Source of the DNA: Strobilurus pachycystidiatus
Lineage: Eukaryota; Basidiomycota; Agaricomycetes; Agaricales; Physalacriaceae
DNA: 64,000 nucleotides
Direction: 5' to 3'
Assembly: GCA_019915135.1 (NCBI GenBank)
Contig: JAHLMK010000009.1
Span: 1,736,001-1,800,000, forward strand
Shown piece after piece: positions 23,072 to 34,212 of this stretch. The position numbers were made by a program, and so were the translations under genes. Every line of letters starts with the position of its first letter. Position 1 is the stretch's first letter. The notes under the pieces were generated by a model that was not told where the DNA came from, made no database searches, and saw only the letters and a list, made by a program, of their open reading frames with translations.

Positions 23072-24159
23072 CTATACCAGCTTCTGGCGCTTCTCAGTGG
23101 AGGGGAAAGAGGGTGAACGAGAGCGCTTGAGCAACTCTAATACCTCCATGTAGCCTTCTTCGCTCAGATCGATAGACGGCGAACGGGAACACTTGGACAT
23201 TGGTGAGCCTTCCTCGCGTTGTTTCCCAATTTCGCGGTCTCTCTGACCGGGAACTGAGCTAAGGCATCAGCCACCACATCTGGGCATCGACGATTGTGTG
23301 GGGTAGCGTACCTCTAACACTGCAATCCTCCTCTTCCTCCGAATTGTCTGTCCGGGATGTAGCTGCGTCAATTTCGTCTCCATTCACAGATTCGCGATAT
23401 AGCGCTCTGATACCTTTTAAGAATCAACACGATGCACCGTATCCGTTTCAGCAATCCACTCACTGTCCTCAACTTCCTTTAACTTCCTCTCGCAACGTTT
23501 CATAGTCTTGAAATGTTCCGCGCGCCTCCGCCCCGCATCGTGAAATTTCGCTTCATTGTCCAAGATATCGTTGGTCGACCCTAGCGTTCAATCAGTGCAT
23601 GTCACCGAGCGCATCCTCTTTGCTCTCACCGCAACATATACGAAGTTCGTCTCTCGCATGCCCCCGACTGCGTTCCGTCTGTAGTGCACCTATCCAGGCA
23701 TGCTCCGCGTTCTCCAATGCATCGATGGTAGCCTCACGTACTTCATGTAGGCTCTTCCACTCCTGCAATGCGTCTGCTAGATTGGCGCGTTCCTGGGCGT
23801 CCAAGACCGGTGGAAAGTCTACTACTGGACACGGAGACCAAGCGCGACACTATATAACATAAGTATTGAATCGAATAAAAGGCGACTGTTTCCCTCACCT
23901 TAACCATTTGGTCGCCGATCTTTTCCCCTTCGGATACAACGGTATGCACGTGTTGGCGAACCCCTTGTGTGTTCTTGTGGCATGCCATTGCTGCGTCGTA
24001 TTCGCCTTGTGTAACCGTAGGTGGTGGGAGGATGGATACGAGGAACCGAGCGTCGAGAGATATCGACGTCGTCATCTGGAGAATGAGGTCGCCTTTCGGA
24101 AACGCATAGAGCCTGAAGGGATTGAGGGGAGGTCCGAGACATCTGGGGCGACGACTCAT
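23072..24159 (-). CDS. KDZ cargo: coiled-coil protein, paralogue of 27,079-28,185
   Basis: Five exons: 24159-23899, 23849-23630, 23580-23464, 23404-23312 and 23253-23072, giving 290 aa (an upstream Met at 24,186 would add nine). The N-terminal block (SILPPPTVTQGEYDAAMACH ... VVSEGEKIGDQMVK) aligns with the paralogue's LLPGPTLSQEAYDIFMRCH ... VVTAGSDIGHVYLK. A helical, heptad-like middle (DALQEWKSLHEVREATIDAL, RRRAEHFKTMKRCERKLKEV) follows, then an acidic run (SEEEED) and a tail rich in Ser, Arg and Lys ending EKRQKLV. No known domain recognised. The basic tail suggests a nuclear, oligomeric protein. Confidence 0.78.
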
Positions 24160-24367
24160 TCTTGCTTGTAGAGGACGGCGCGACAAGAGATGCCCAGAGA
24201 GTAGCAGGCATTTATGGAAAAGAGCGGAGGCCCGAGCACATCAGGATCGGGGCAACAATAGCACAATCAACTTACTTTGTGTATACGTATTCAGAGGACA
24301 ACTACGGCAGACAAAAGAAACCAGAGGGATAGTAATTGTATTCGAGAACAAGAGATAACGGCCGCAC

Positions 24368-25175
24368 TCAGGCTGGCATGAAGTCGTCAAAGTCCTCCAA
24401 ATCACTGAAGCGACCCATATTAGCCCACTAGCCAAGACAGTTAGTGCAGGACGCTTGGAATGAATGGATGGAGCGTACAGCATACTCAACATTTTCGCTA
24501 GCCGTAGAGGGCCACTAGCCAAGATAATCAGTACAGGACGCATGACATGAATGGATGGGGCGTACGGCATACTCAACATTCTCTCCCAGAGCCCACCTAC
24601 ACAAGCCAGTGTGTGCGAGGTCATGAAAAGCGACGATAGCGTACAGATGCAAATAAGAGTCTACGAGCTCAGTGACGGTCTGTGGGGCACATCATCAGGA
24701 TGGTTGCAAGTCTGGCATCTCGAAACTTACCTTGCATACCGAGCCTTCTTCGGCTACCGATGCCCTGTCCCGTATACATATGTCTTTATTGCTAGACGCC
24801 TAAAGGTGCGTTAGAGCGCCACAGTTAATTGGGAAATGCGAATACCCAGGTGTCGATAGCTCTGCGGGACTGTAGCATCCTTGTCAGAGACGTCGTTGTG
24901 GTAAACAATTCTGATTCCTGAACACACCTTGCCACAGAAAGGCAACCCTTCGATCAAACCGACAAGATAGATGTCAGGCCCCAGCAATACGACTCGGAGA
25001 GAAGAGCGCTCCAGATGGTAGTTGAAGTGACGCGATAAGAGCTACGCCGTTGCGTTGCGTCAGCATGGAACTACAACGATGCAATGAAATGCGGACAAAC
25101 CGTGATAGGGATTTTAACCAGCCAGCGCTCAGAGATGCAAACTGCAAGGCAATTTGCGGTCGTAGAGGCGTGCAT
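24368..25175 (-). CDS. KDZ cargo: 163-aa protein with a duplicated intron-exon unit
   Basis: Seven exons: 25175-25101, 25041-24928, 24869-24846, 24799-24731, 24679-24566, 24514-24479 and 24427-24368. They sum to 164 codons including the stop, with all phases consistent. The N-terminal half is hydrophobic/beta-like (RVVLLGPDIYLVGLIEGLPF), the middle helical (TVTELVDSYLHLYAIVAFHD), and the end a Trp/acidic tail (WANMGRFSDLEDFDDFMPA). The 36-base exon 6 encodes WPSTASENVEYA and repeats the end of exon 5 (WALGENVEYA). Both are followed by near-identical 51-base introns, so an 87-bp unit was duplicated without changing the frame. Function unknown. Confidence 0.75.
24425..24580. repeat. tandem 87-bp intron-exon duplication
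   Basis: 24,425-24,493 and 24,512-24,580 are two 69-base similar blocks spaced 87 bases apart. They cover a 51-base intron and the adjoining ENVEYA-coding exon end of the 163-aa cargo gene. Confidence 0.85.
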
Positions 25176-25318
25176 CAGGGTGTATGTTTGGGAGCGTAAC
25201 AGTTGAGTATCTTGTATACGTTCGGTTCACAATAAGTATCTAAGACATCGCTTGGAAATGGCTGGAGATCATATGGTGACACCGTACTAGTAAGAACTAC
25301 CCTGCCAAGGGGTTGATA

Positions 25319-25845
25319 TCAAACCCTTTCCGCCTCCTGCAGGATCGAGACGTCCTCGGGATCGTCACACTTCGCGAACCTATTCAATGTCGCGTGTCCA
25401 TCCACAGTCAGACGCAGCCCATGCTTAGTCTCGTTCAGCAAGCCACGACGAGTGCGAATGGTAATATCATACCAGTGCATGACCGATTGATGAGAATATG
25501 TTGTGTTGTGTGGCGTTGGTGCCAGGCGCATCCGTTTCGTCGTCCGTGTCACAATCTTGCAAGAGAGGCATATCGCTATCACTGAGACATTCATCCAAGC
25601 CCTGGAATCTTGTCAGAACATATCCTAGAGTCAGACAGAATGACGCACCTGTGTCTCTTTGGGCGCAGGCTCCCCAACGATATGGTCCCCGATCGTCTGC
25701 ACGGTTTCCATCCTCGAAGCAAACGGGGCAGCGCCTTGGAGATCCACCGATTCGCTATTGAGTTTGGGAGCAAACTAGAAAGAGGGAATTTGAAGCCTGT
25801 GCGCACAAGGGAAATTTGAGATATTCAACATACCGAAGCGCACAT
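25319..25845 (-). CDS. KDZ cargo: small acidic protein
   Basis: Four exons: 25845-25834 (MCAS), 25774-25649, 25601-25473 and 25429-25319. They total 126 codons including the stop, with introns of 59, 47 and 43 bases, and give 125 aa. An acidic Cys-containing middle (DECLSDSDMPLLQDCDTDDE) precedes a C-terminus RFAKCDDPEDVSILQEAERV. The 12-base first exon is tentative; the reading frame stays open further upstream (to about 25,930), so a longer 5' end is possible. No domain recognised. Confidence 0.6.
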
Positions 25846-26355
25846 GTGTTGGACAATCTTTTCACGGCGATTAAACCCCCCTGTCGCGTATATAAACCTC
25901 TGAGATAAACCTGTCCGCCTCTACCGCCCAGACTCAGGGACGTCTCTTTTGTTCTCATTCGCGAACCTGTCCATCCAACTCCATGGGGTTCGAACGTTGC
26001 TCTCGCTAAGAAGGAGTAGGCTTATTGTTTCGACAGATTTGAGGTGTCGTTGGCGAAGGGATGGCCTAGAAGATCCGTCTTGGTAGTGAGGATGACCGGC
26101 GGTGGAGAAAGGGAAAGCGTGGGAAACGGAAAACTCTTTGGGATGTACCACCGCGAAACCTCGTCTCCGAGTTCCGCGGATGCTCCGCTGAGTTCCTGTT
26201 CGCGTTCCAAAGTGCGACAAGTAAGTACATAAGATACTCTCGACCTGCTCTCAACCCGGCATCGCTCAGACATAGTTTGCACAAGTAAATTTCGGACGCA
26301 ATGATAATTGAGGATACATGTAACATTCAGATCGCCTTCACAAATAACGCAATAG

Positions 26356-26805
26356 CTACATCTCCTCCAAATGCGGATTTACATCGTCCATCCATGTGGG
26401 CGGAAGCGCCCCGTTGGTTGCTTTCAAGAAGATCGGCCGTGGCGTCATGGGGACAGCGATGTAACTTCGCCAACCAATGGTAGACCACCAACACGAACTT
26501 CCGCGAATATTGAGCAAGCCGAATGATGGGCGTTCAATAATGCCATGGGTCCACAGAGTCAAGGAGTGATCTGAGAGTCGAATGTGTCGTCCAACATTGT
26601 GGAGCACGACCGTGACTCGCCGTCCGCCCTGGGCCAGAAGGTTAGTCGAGATCAACAACCAGTCAACCACACTCACCGAACGATAGAATATCAAAATCGC
26701 ATCGAGAGTGCCACGCCGACGTGGACGGCGCTTGGAACGCGCCCGCATAACATGTGGCGTGATTCCTGATTGAAAGGGTTCGCGATAGGTGACGAGTTTG
26801 GCCAT
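26356..26805 (-). CDS. KDZ cargo: 133-aa basic Trp-rich protein
   Basis: Two exons, 26805-26677 and 26628-26356, joined across a 48-base intron. The N-terminus is strongly basic (RARSKRRPRRRGTLDAI). The rest is Trp-rich and globular-looking (GSSCWWSTIGWRSYIAVPMT) and ends MDDVNPHLEEM. Possibly nuclear or nucleic-acid binding from composition alone. No family recognised. Confidence 0.62.
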   Translation of the reverse strand: MAKLVTYREPFQSGITPHVMRARSKRRPRRRGTLDAILIFYRSVSVVDWLLISTNLLAQGGRRVTVVLHNVGRHIRLSDHSLTLWTHGIIERPSFGLLNIRGSSCWWSTIGWRSYIAVPMTPRPIFLKATNGALPPTWMDDVNPHLEEM

Positions 26806-27078
26806 CTGCAGAGGTTGGGAGTGCGTGAGGGATATCGCACCTTTATAACGATTTCGCTGGGTGGCCTCTCGCGAAGCTCTCAGCTTTGTTCACCCAAAGC
26901 GTCGTCCAAAGACGTCGTCATGGTTCCTCAATGGTAGTGGCATTGTCCTTAATGGTAGCCGATCCAGATTGCAATTGTCGTGCTCCGGTTTGGGTTCATC
27001 TTTGATAGTGTACATTGAAATGACAATTGAAGAACTTGAAATATACACGTTATTGATGTAGTTAGGTAGGTAGATAGT

Positions 27079-28185
27079 TCAGAGTTTGGCACGTTTCCTA
27101 CTCGCTGTAGCAGAGCGGGCAGGAGTGTAGCTGATGATTTCCACATCGGAATCCGGCTCGCTCACGTCACGGGCTCGTTTCCGGGATTGACGTGGAGGAG
27201 ACAGATCCGCGGGGGGAGACAAGACACGAGGAACGTCAGCCTTGATAGTAGCGGAACTTCCGCCGCCGGTAGTACTGCGCCCTCCTGCTTTATCTTGTAG
27301 AGAACTGTTAGTACAGACAACGAGGAACAAACACTGTACAGGTACCTTCTTCCTTCACGTGGTCGTCGACCTCGCCGCGCTCACGAACATTGTCATTCTG
27401 CTCAGATAAAAGTCTTTGTGGGGGAGGAAGAATCACATTGAGAGCTAGACACCAACGAGTTGAGACCGTGGGCGATAATACATATGGTTTGAATTGGATT
27501 CACCTTCGAGATTCTCAGCAAGTTGTTTCTTGATGGCCAGAGCCTCCGTCTCAGCCTGTTGTTCCAACAAGGTCGCTTTCTGGAGTTTCGTGGCCGCAGC
27601 TAGCTGATCGGACAACGAGACTGATGCACGTCAGTTTCTGAACACATCAAAGCACGTTAGTTAGCGCGTACCAGCGGTGCTCCGGTGAACGAGCTGCAGC
27701 GATTCTTGCTCATACTTTTTGCTCGAAGCCTTGAGCGCATCTCTAGTGCATCGGGCAAGCGTGGCAATGAGAGTATCGCGTTCCTTGAGGAGAATCTGTA
27801 TGGCCTCCACTTTACGAGTAGCATCGGCGATGGTGTGCGAGGAACGGGCCGTCACAAGTCGCATTGGGGCACACGCATTTACAACGTTGGCAATCTTGCG
27901 CCAGGTATAACACTTTTCGATATCAGCGAGGCGTCCAGCGGGTGATTTGGGACTCACTTTCAAGTATACATGGCCAATGTCTGAGCCGGCTGTCACAACC
28001 TCGTGGCGGTGATAATGGTCTGGCAGGTGGCATCGCATGAAGATATCGTACGCTTCCTGCGATAGCGTCGGACCTGGGAGCAGCTTCAGGAGTCGTCTTT
28101 CCTCGGGAGTGCTGGTATTCGTGACTCGAATCTGGATAGTAGATGTCTGGTAGCAGAAAGTCGCTGGGGGACCGTTGGGCGCCAT
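27079..28185 (-). CDS. KDZ cargo: coiled-coil protein, paralogue of 23,072-24,159
   Basis: Five exons: 28185-27958, 27894-27672, 27620-27504, 27444-27346 and 27293-27079, giving 293 aa. Start chosen at MAPNGPPATF; an upstream in-frame Met at 28,245 exists. Exon lengths (228/223/117/99/215) parallel the paralogue (261/220/117/93/182) with the same phases, so the two come from one ancestral gene. The middle is a clear coiled coil (ATKLQKATLLEQQAETEALA). The tail holds a bipartite-looking basic signal (RQSRKRARD), an acidic SDVEII and the ending SRKRAKL. Probably nuclear; function unknown. Confidence 0.8.
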
Positions 28186-28508
28186 GTCGGGTAGTGAGTT
28201 ATCGTCGGTGAGCACGGTGTTTATATATCGGAGCTGGCAGTCCATTGTTTCAGCAACAATTGCCAGCTACGGAAACAAAGTAGACTCACCTGCACGCTAT
28301 TGTTCGACCAAAAGACCACTCATGGTCAATGCATCCCAAGCACGGGCCCTTCGTAAATCCGTTTTCTCCATTGCCATGTCGCAAAAACATCGATAAGGAC
28401 TTTTATTTGGAAATATTCGGCTTGTAAGCTCGTATCGTATATACAACAATGCCGGGATTTACAGATACATTGTAATGTAAAAGAATGGACGGTGCGTGGA
28501 TAGGTACA

Positions 28509-29596
28509 TTAAGTGGAAAGACTATGGCGTATGCTCGTCCACATGGCCTCACCGAACCGTGAAGCGACACCTTTGTAACTGATCAAAATGAGCGGCGGCT
28601 TGGCGAACAACTCCGTCTCCAAAGGGCAGCCCCCCCAGTTTGATTTGAAGGGGTTGTACCGCACGAAGCCGTCTCGCTTCTCAAGGTCGAGAAGATCCAA
28701 TAACTCCTGCCCCCAGCAAAGAAAATCTGAAGTCCTTGGGAGGGTAAACAGTCGAGGCGGGGTGGACTCCTAGAAGTAACGTGAGAAGGGCGAAGTGAGA
28801 GAGACTGCGAGGAGTCTTACCTTCTCCCAAAGTACGACAGCGACCGTGTTGATGACACAGGTTTGTTGAATTGTTAAGGAAGCTCGGTCGGCGTGACCCT
28901 CCCGAGTCGCCTCGGTTCTATCTGGGATTGGAGAGGGCGATGCGAACAGGGGAGAAGGTGGCGAGGACGGAGGTAGAGGCGATGGGCGCGTAGCGAGACG
29001 GTCCGCACGGGCAGCGCGCACATAACTTTGAGAGAAGACGAGGTTCTCCCAAGTGGGCTCCTCCCCGAGGATCCAAGCCTTCTCCGCGAGCAGACTCTGT
29101 AATTTGTCGTCCTTGAGGAGATCATCGTCGCTCAACCCAGTTGACGCGGAGGCCATCCAGATGTTGCACTTCTTGCACTGTTTGGAACGAAGGTCAGATT
29201 GTGGCTGTCTGTTGGCCAATTGAAACATACAAGATACGTGCAGTGCCCAAGGATCGAGAACTCGAACGTTCCCTTGGCGGGAACGACGCCTTGGCCGCCA
29301 TGCCAATAAGCCTTCTTGAAGGTATGCTTGGCCGAGACACACTTGTTATACCTGTCCAGTCCAGTGTCTGGCAAAATCTTGCCCTCGCCTCGCGCGGTTT
29401 CGAATAGCTTGCGAAGATAGGTGGTGAGCGACTTGTTGACGTTTCGAAGCCAGAGAGCCTTCTCTTCGGCCGGAGTAATGTCTGGGTTCTGGGGAAGAGT
29501 GTACGGCAGGCGTGGAAGTAACGACGCGCGATTCGGGGGGTGAAAGGGAGTATGGGAAGTGTCGGGGTGCTGCCTAGGAGTGCGAATGGCGGGCAT
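28509..29596 (-). CDS. KDZ cargo: 327-aa protein with a split zinc-like cluster
   Basis: Three exons: 29596-29231, 29177-28821 and 28769-28509, with introns of 53 and 51 bases and all phases in order. Intron 1 separates GHCTYL from CKKCN, so splicing creates an HC-x3-C-x2-C cluster that could bind zinc. Before it lies a helical Lys/Arg-rich region (SLTTYLRKLFETARGEGK). After it comes a Pro/Ser-rich linker and a hydrophobic C-terminal domain (PPLILISYKGVASRFGEAMW). No known family recognised. Confidence 0.75.
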
Positions 29597-30112
29597 GGTC
29601 GACTTGCTGAGAAACTACATCAGTAAGAAACTCCTTTATCGAAGAAGGCTTGGGTCAAAGCGCACCTTTTTCACCATCAGATGACATCTAACCGCGCGCC
29701 ACCCACCCAAACATAGTCGAACAAAAGGCTCCCTGACGACAATAAACTCGAAACAATGTTTTGGCCGGCAGCGAGGTGGGGGAGGAAAAGAAAGAGCGAA
29801 GGCGTGAGAAAAAGCTGCCGACTCGTCTAAATCGGGCTGCGAAAGCCTGGTTCCGAGATGGCCGGGCTCGTAGAATTCTAAGTACAAGACATGATGAACA
29901 AGATCGATTCAATACTACTGGTTCACGATAGGTATGAACCTATTCCGAAAGCTCCAGGTTCAAGCGTCCTCGTTATATGTTAGAAATTGACTGTTCATTC
30001 GTCTCCAAGGATACATGAACATGTGGTAATATAAGGATGGGTAGGACTATATTGGGTGTAGCGATTCTGGAGACTGGGTGTGAGCCCCTACAGTGATATG
30101 AGTCAAGAAGAG
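29597..30112. other. cargo intergenic region
   Basis: Promoter side of the 327-aa gene and 3' side of the 125-aa gene. Two overlapping minus-strand frames of 74-83 codons (29,636-29,912) lack convincing composition. Confidence 0.35.
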
Positions 30113-30548
30113 TCAGTTCTTGTAACTGAACGTACTGTAACAATCTTCAGCTCGGCGCAGGCGCCTAAGCATTCGAGCGTACCGGCGCACAATACGAAGC
30201 AGAGAACGTTGGTGGTACCGCAACTCTGAAGCTCCGCGGGCCAAGTGCTGTCGCCCCATCAGGAGCGCAATGTGGGCACACGCGGAGAGCTGGATTTGAT
30301 GGATGCGTTCCGAGAAGTACTCGGCACGAAATGGACAGACTCTGTCGTAGGTGGAAAGTATCTCCCTCGGATGACTCGAGAAAGCAACGGCAAGTAAGGC
30401 ATCCATCCCGACACGTCGCTCGCCTCTATGATGATCGTTCGCTGGCGGTACATCATCGGGATTGGATCTGATTCTAGGGCGTTTCGATTCAGTACCAAAG
30501 AAGGGAAAGAGGTCAATGAGGTAACACTCACTGCTCGAAGGAAGCCAT
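30113..30548 (-). CDS. KDZ cargo: 125-aa Arg-rich helical protein
   Basis: A 17-base first exon (30548-30532, MASFEQ) is joined across a 58-base intron to 30473-30113. The body is helical with many Arg and His residues (SERIHQIQLSACAHIALLMG, RIVRRYARMLRRLRRAED) and ends STFSYKN. The small first exon follows the style of neighbouring cargo genes. Function unknown. Confidence 0.65.
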
Positions 30549-30862
30549 ACGGAAAGGAGGTTAATATGGGGTTCTCTCGCCAGCGTCTTATGTTGGCGGA
30601 CGAGGAACCGTTACATCCTTATTGTCAGAAAATGGAACAATAGAGATGATTGCCTTTTATATTTATCGCCCCGGTTGAGTGCCTCAATTCTTCCAGGCTT
30701 GTGGACGGACCTGCTAAGTTGATACATTATATGATATACAGTACGACAGGCGCCGAGGGAGTAGGTGAAGATGAGTAAAATTTAGGAGAAATTCGCGTCG
30801 TAACAAGCGATCCGATCTTATAAGTGTCCAGTAGAGTACAACACAATAGTCCGTATTTGATC

Positions 30863-33706
30863 TTACAGGTGTCCTGCTGCAGGCTCCTTCAACTGCCGCG
30901 CTTGAGCTTCGTTAAGAGCTCTGGACTCGGCAGACTCTTCAACTTCACATAAACATGTCTCTGGAATCAAAAGTTCCTGATCCGTGATGAGGTCCTCTTC
31001 ACCTTCCTGTATGATCACCACACGAACAGTCCATTGTTGCAGCCCTTCGTGGCGACGCCGGCGAACTGGGCGAACTAATATGCCAGCGTATGGTCCATGG
31101 ATTATTGCGAACAGTCCCCTGGAACGACCTGTCGGATGTCTTGCTTGAACGCCCGAAATTTCTACATCCGTCCATTTTCCCCGAAACGACTTGAACACCC
31201 CCACCTTGCCATCCCCCCGTACCCGAGGTGTCAGCACAATGTCCTTGCCTTCCTTGATCATTCGCAGCTTGACTTCGTTGACGGCGAGGAAGAGGTTCAA
31301 GGCCCAGTGATCCTCGGCCCTGGTTGAAGGGACAATGGGAGTACGGGAGGAGGGGTCCCAGGCAGGGGAGGTGGACTCTCCTTCGGCGGAAGAGGGAAGT
31401 GGTGTTTGGAGACGAGGTTGTTCTTCTTCTTCCATTGTATGGAAGAGCCTCAAGCGCGTCCCTTTGATACGCGGCGGTTCCAGACCTTCGCCGTGAATGT
31501 AACCTTTCGGCGGTTGGAATGCGAGCTGATCTACTTCGAGTGGATATTTCGAGCGTAATTCCAATCCATAACTAAGAATGCAGTGTCAGTAAATCTTCAA
31601 TTCTCAAAGGGTTCAGAGACTGACTCGGCGTCGACGACGTAGTCATAATCCATTGTTGCAGTTTGCCGTGGTGCAGCTGGTTGATAAGTCGTGATTTCAA
31701 GAACGACCTTGAGACCACTGCGCGTGTCTTGGCGTAAAAGGACATCTCGTACGACGGCGGGGTAGTTGCGAAAAGCGTGCCCGACCTTCGTAATCGTGGC
31801 TGGTACTTCTAACCAGGGTGTTGGGCCGGTATACATGCATGGTCTGGGGCGCGCTATCCGGCCCGGAACCGCTGGAGTTTCATCTCTATCGACCAACGCC
31901 GGATCGATTAACGCGTTCCGGGCTCGATGCTTGAATACTTATAAGCAAATGTAGCAATGACGAACGGAGTAAATGTACCTCCAAGCATGGTCTACAATTG
32001 CACATGGGTAGAGCCCTCTTGGGATCGGACAATGTGGTTGGCAGAGTATCGACAGACCGTTCGCGGACAAGGGTTAGCGAGTTGACGTGCACCTCAAAAC
32101 GCTGGAGAGAGGGATTAGGTTGATTGTAAAAGTGGTAACAAGTAACGCACCTCGATTTGCACATAATCCTCGCCTCCTTTGTGAATGTCTTGCTTCGTCA
32201 TGAGGAGAGCCACAGTTTTCTGCACCGTCTCCACCCAAGCCTGCTTGCCATTGTAAGGTCCGGCACACACTCTAACGCTGTCCCCCTGAAGAAATATCTT
32301 GAGGGCGTCATACCAAACGACCGGAAGGAGGGTGTTATCGGGGGTGCGGATGGTGAGACCGTTCGAAGTGACTGCTTCCACGACGCCCTCGACCTGGACA
32401 CTCCGAGACTTTACGAATTCTCCCTCCTCGAAAGCCCATTCGGTCACCCGGGGAAGTGATGATGCACGAATCGCTGGGTGTTCACTTTGCAGGAACAGAC
32501 CTGCGGCAGTGCTGCTGATGGATGTCACATCGATTTCCAGATCGGCTGTTGGTACGAGAACAAGAAGTAGCCCATACGAATAGGTACGCGTCCGATACTG
32601 ATATTTTCGAGTCGACGCGTCGATGAGCAGAGCCGAGGGATTTTGTGTCTGCACTAGTTTTGGATCGAAAAGACCAGACACGCGGGGTCGGTAGCTAGCT
32701 CTGCGACGCTTCACCCACAACGAAGGCCAGTTGTATTCCAGGTGCGGGATGAGCAGCACGGAGCTGCAAACGGGGGTGCACGACAGGACGACGCCGACAT
32801 CATGGCGGTAGCGGCCCTTCTTGATACGGACCCACGAGCCTCGGGAGAGCGGGGGATAATCGCTCATCTCGGAAAGGAGAGCTGGCCATTCTTGGAGGGG
32901 CACGTTTTCGAGATTAGGATGTTTTTGGCCGGTGAGAGGTCTGACGGAGGCGGCATGGAAAAGATCTCGAATTTCGCTGAGTGTGAAGTGCTGGAGTACG
33001 GGCTCGTTTGTTTTTTGGTCTACGTAGAGGGCACGAGAGTGGCGGAGGTGAGTTCGGATGGAAGGATGATTGATATCTTGAGAAGTCCACCAGAAGATCT
33101 CTCGAGGGAAGCGGGGGAGGAGGAATACATACTCTGTCGAATTTTGAGGGATGAACTTTCGCATGTCCTGCATAAGAATTTCGGCATATCCGAGCTGTGA
33201 CGACCGTCAGCTTGCGCAGGAAGACTAGGGATACATGGTTGCTCACCAGACATTTAACTGATATAATCCTTTTCGGCAGCAAGGCGACCGGTGTTCGTAG
33301 GGAGCACCCTTGTTCATTCGAAGACGCATCGGTGACGGTGGGGGAAGAGAACCTCTGGTTACTGTAGGGTTTCGACGCGTAACGTTCGGCCAGATAGTCG
33401 GTCCATCTATCGAGTGCCGTCTCTCCGTGTACCGGGGGAGGAGGGGACGCATGAGAGGTACCTTCCTCGCTTTCAGTGTCGTCAAAAAAATCTGCACTTG
33501 ATGAGAAAACGCTACATGTCCAGATGATGAATTGAACGCACCTGGCACACAGTCCTCGGGCACAGAGTCTTCTTCGTCCTCCGAGCCAGAAGCTTCCTCA
33601 GCTTCGAGGTCAACAAACGCCGACGGGGAAGGTTTAGCCTGGAAAGCAGTTTCAGGATCAGGAGGACGTGTTGAGCAGCTAAACTTACGCGTTTTTGAGA
33701 CATCAT
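30863..33706 (-). CDS. KDZ cargo: Spt5-like protein with NGN and KOW motifs
   Basis: Seven exons: 33706-33689, 33638-33542, 33491-33247, 33194-32151, 32101-31979, 31929-31625 and 31571-30863. They sum to 847 codons including the stop. The N-terminus is acidic (EAEEASGSEDEEDSVPED), as in Spt5. An NGN-like region starts at about residue 113 (RIISVKCL, then GYAEILMQDMRKFIP). KOW-like motifs occur at about residues 238-260 (GSWVRIKKGRYRHDVGVVL), around residue 440 (GDSVRVCAGPYNGKQAWVET) and near the C-terminus (GLFAIIHGPYAGILVRPV). Genuine Spt5 binds RNA polymerase II and tunes elongation. A transposon-borne relative could affect transcription of the element or its silencing, but that is inference. 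It lacks an obvious CTR repeat tail. Confidence 0.8.
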
Positions 33707-34212
33707 TGAATAGACTTGAACTGTAGATATAGTGTCGCGTCAGTTATACTCGTTACGTATATTTTTCACGGACAGCCTCAAGCTTCATTGGACACCGGAA
33801 AGAGAGAGAGTGTGTGTGTATTGAAGAGTTTACACAAGATTATGTTTCTACACCGGCCAAGAAGAACTTACCAGCATAATATTCGCGATGATGAAGTCAG
33901 GAAGCAGAGGGGGAAATCGTGGGAATCACTTGCCAGAAACACAAGTACTGGCCTGAAACGGGCTTTCCGAAGATTTCGGAAACCTGTTTTCGGCCTGGGT
34001 CAAGGTACGCTCCAGCGGCTTAGTCAGCTCTTTCCCTCCTTGTCTTTGCCCGTCATCATGCTTGGGCCAGTGGTGGCCATTGTTCGACACGCACGCTTTA
34101 TCCGGCCAGATTCAGCAATCACGGATAATGGCCTCTCCTTGGTCAAAGCCACAGTAAGTTCAGCGATATAAAGGAAAGATTTCAAGCTCACACAAGCGCT
34201 ACAGCTTTCGCC
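33707..34212. other. divergent cargo promoter region
   Basis: Lies between the Spt5-like gene (minus) and the Gly-rich gene (plus). No coding frame is supported. Confidence 0.4.
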
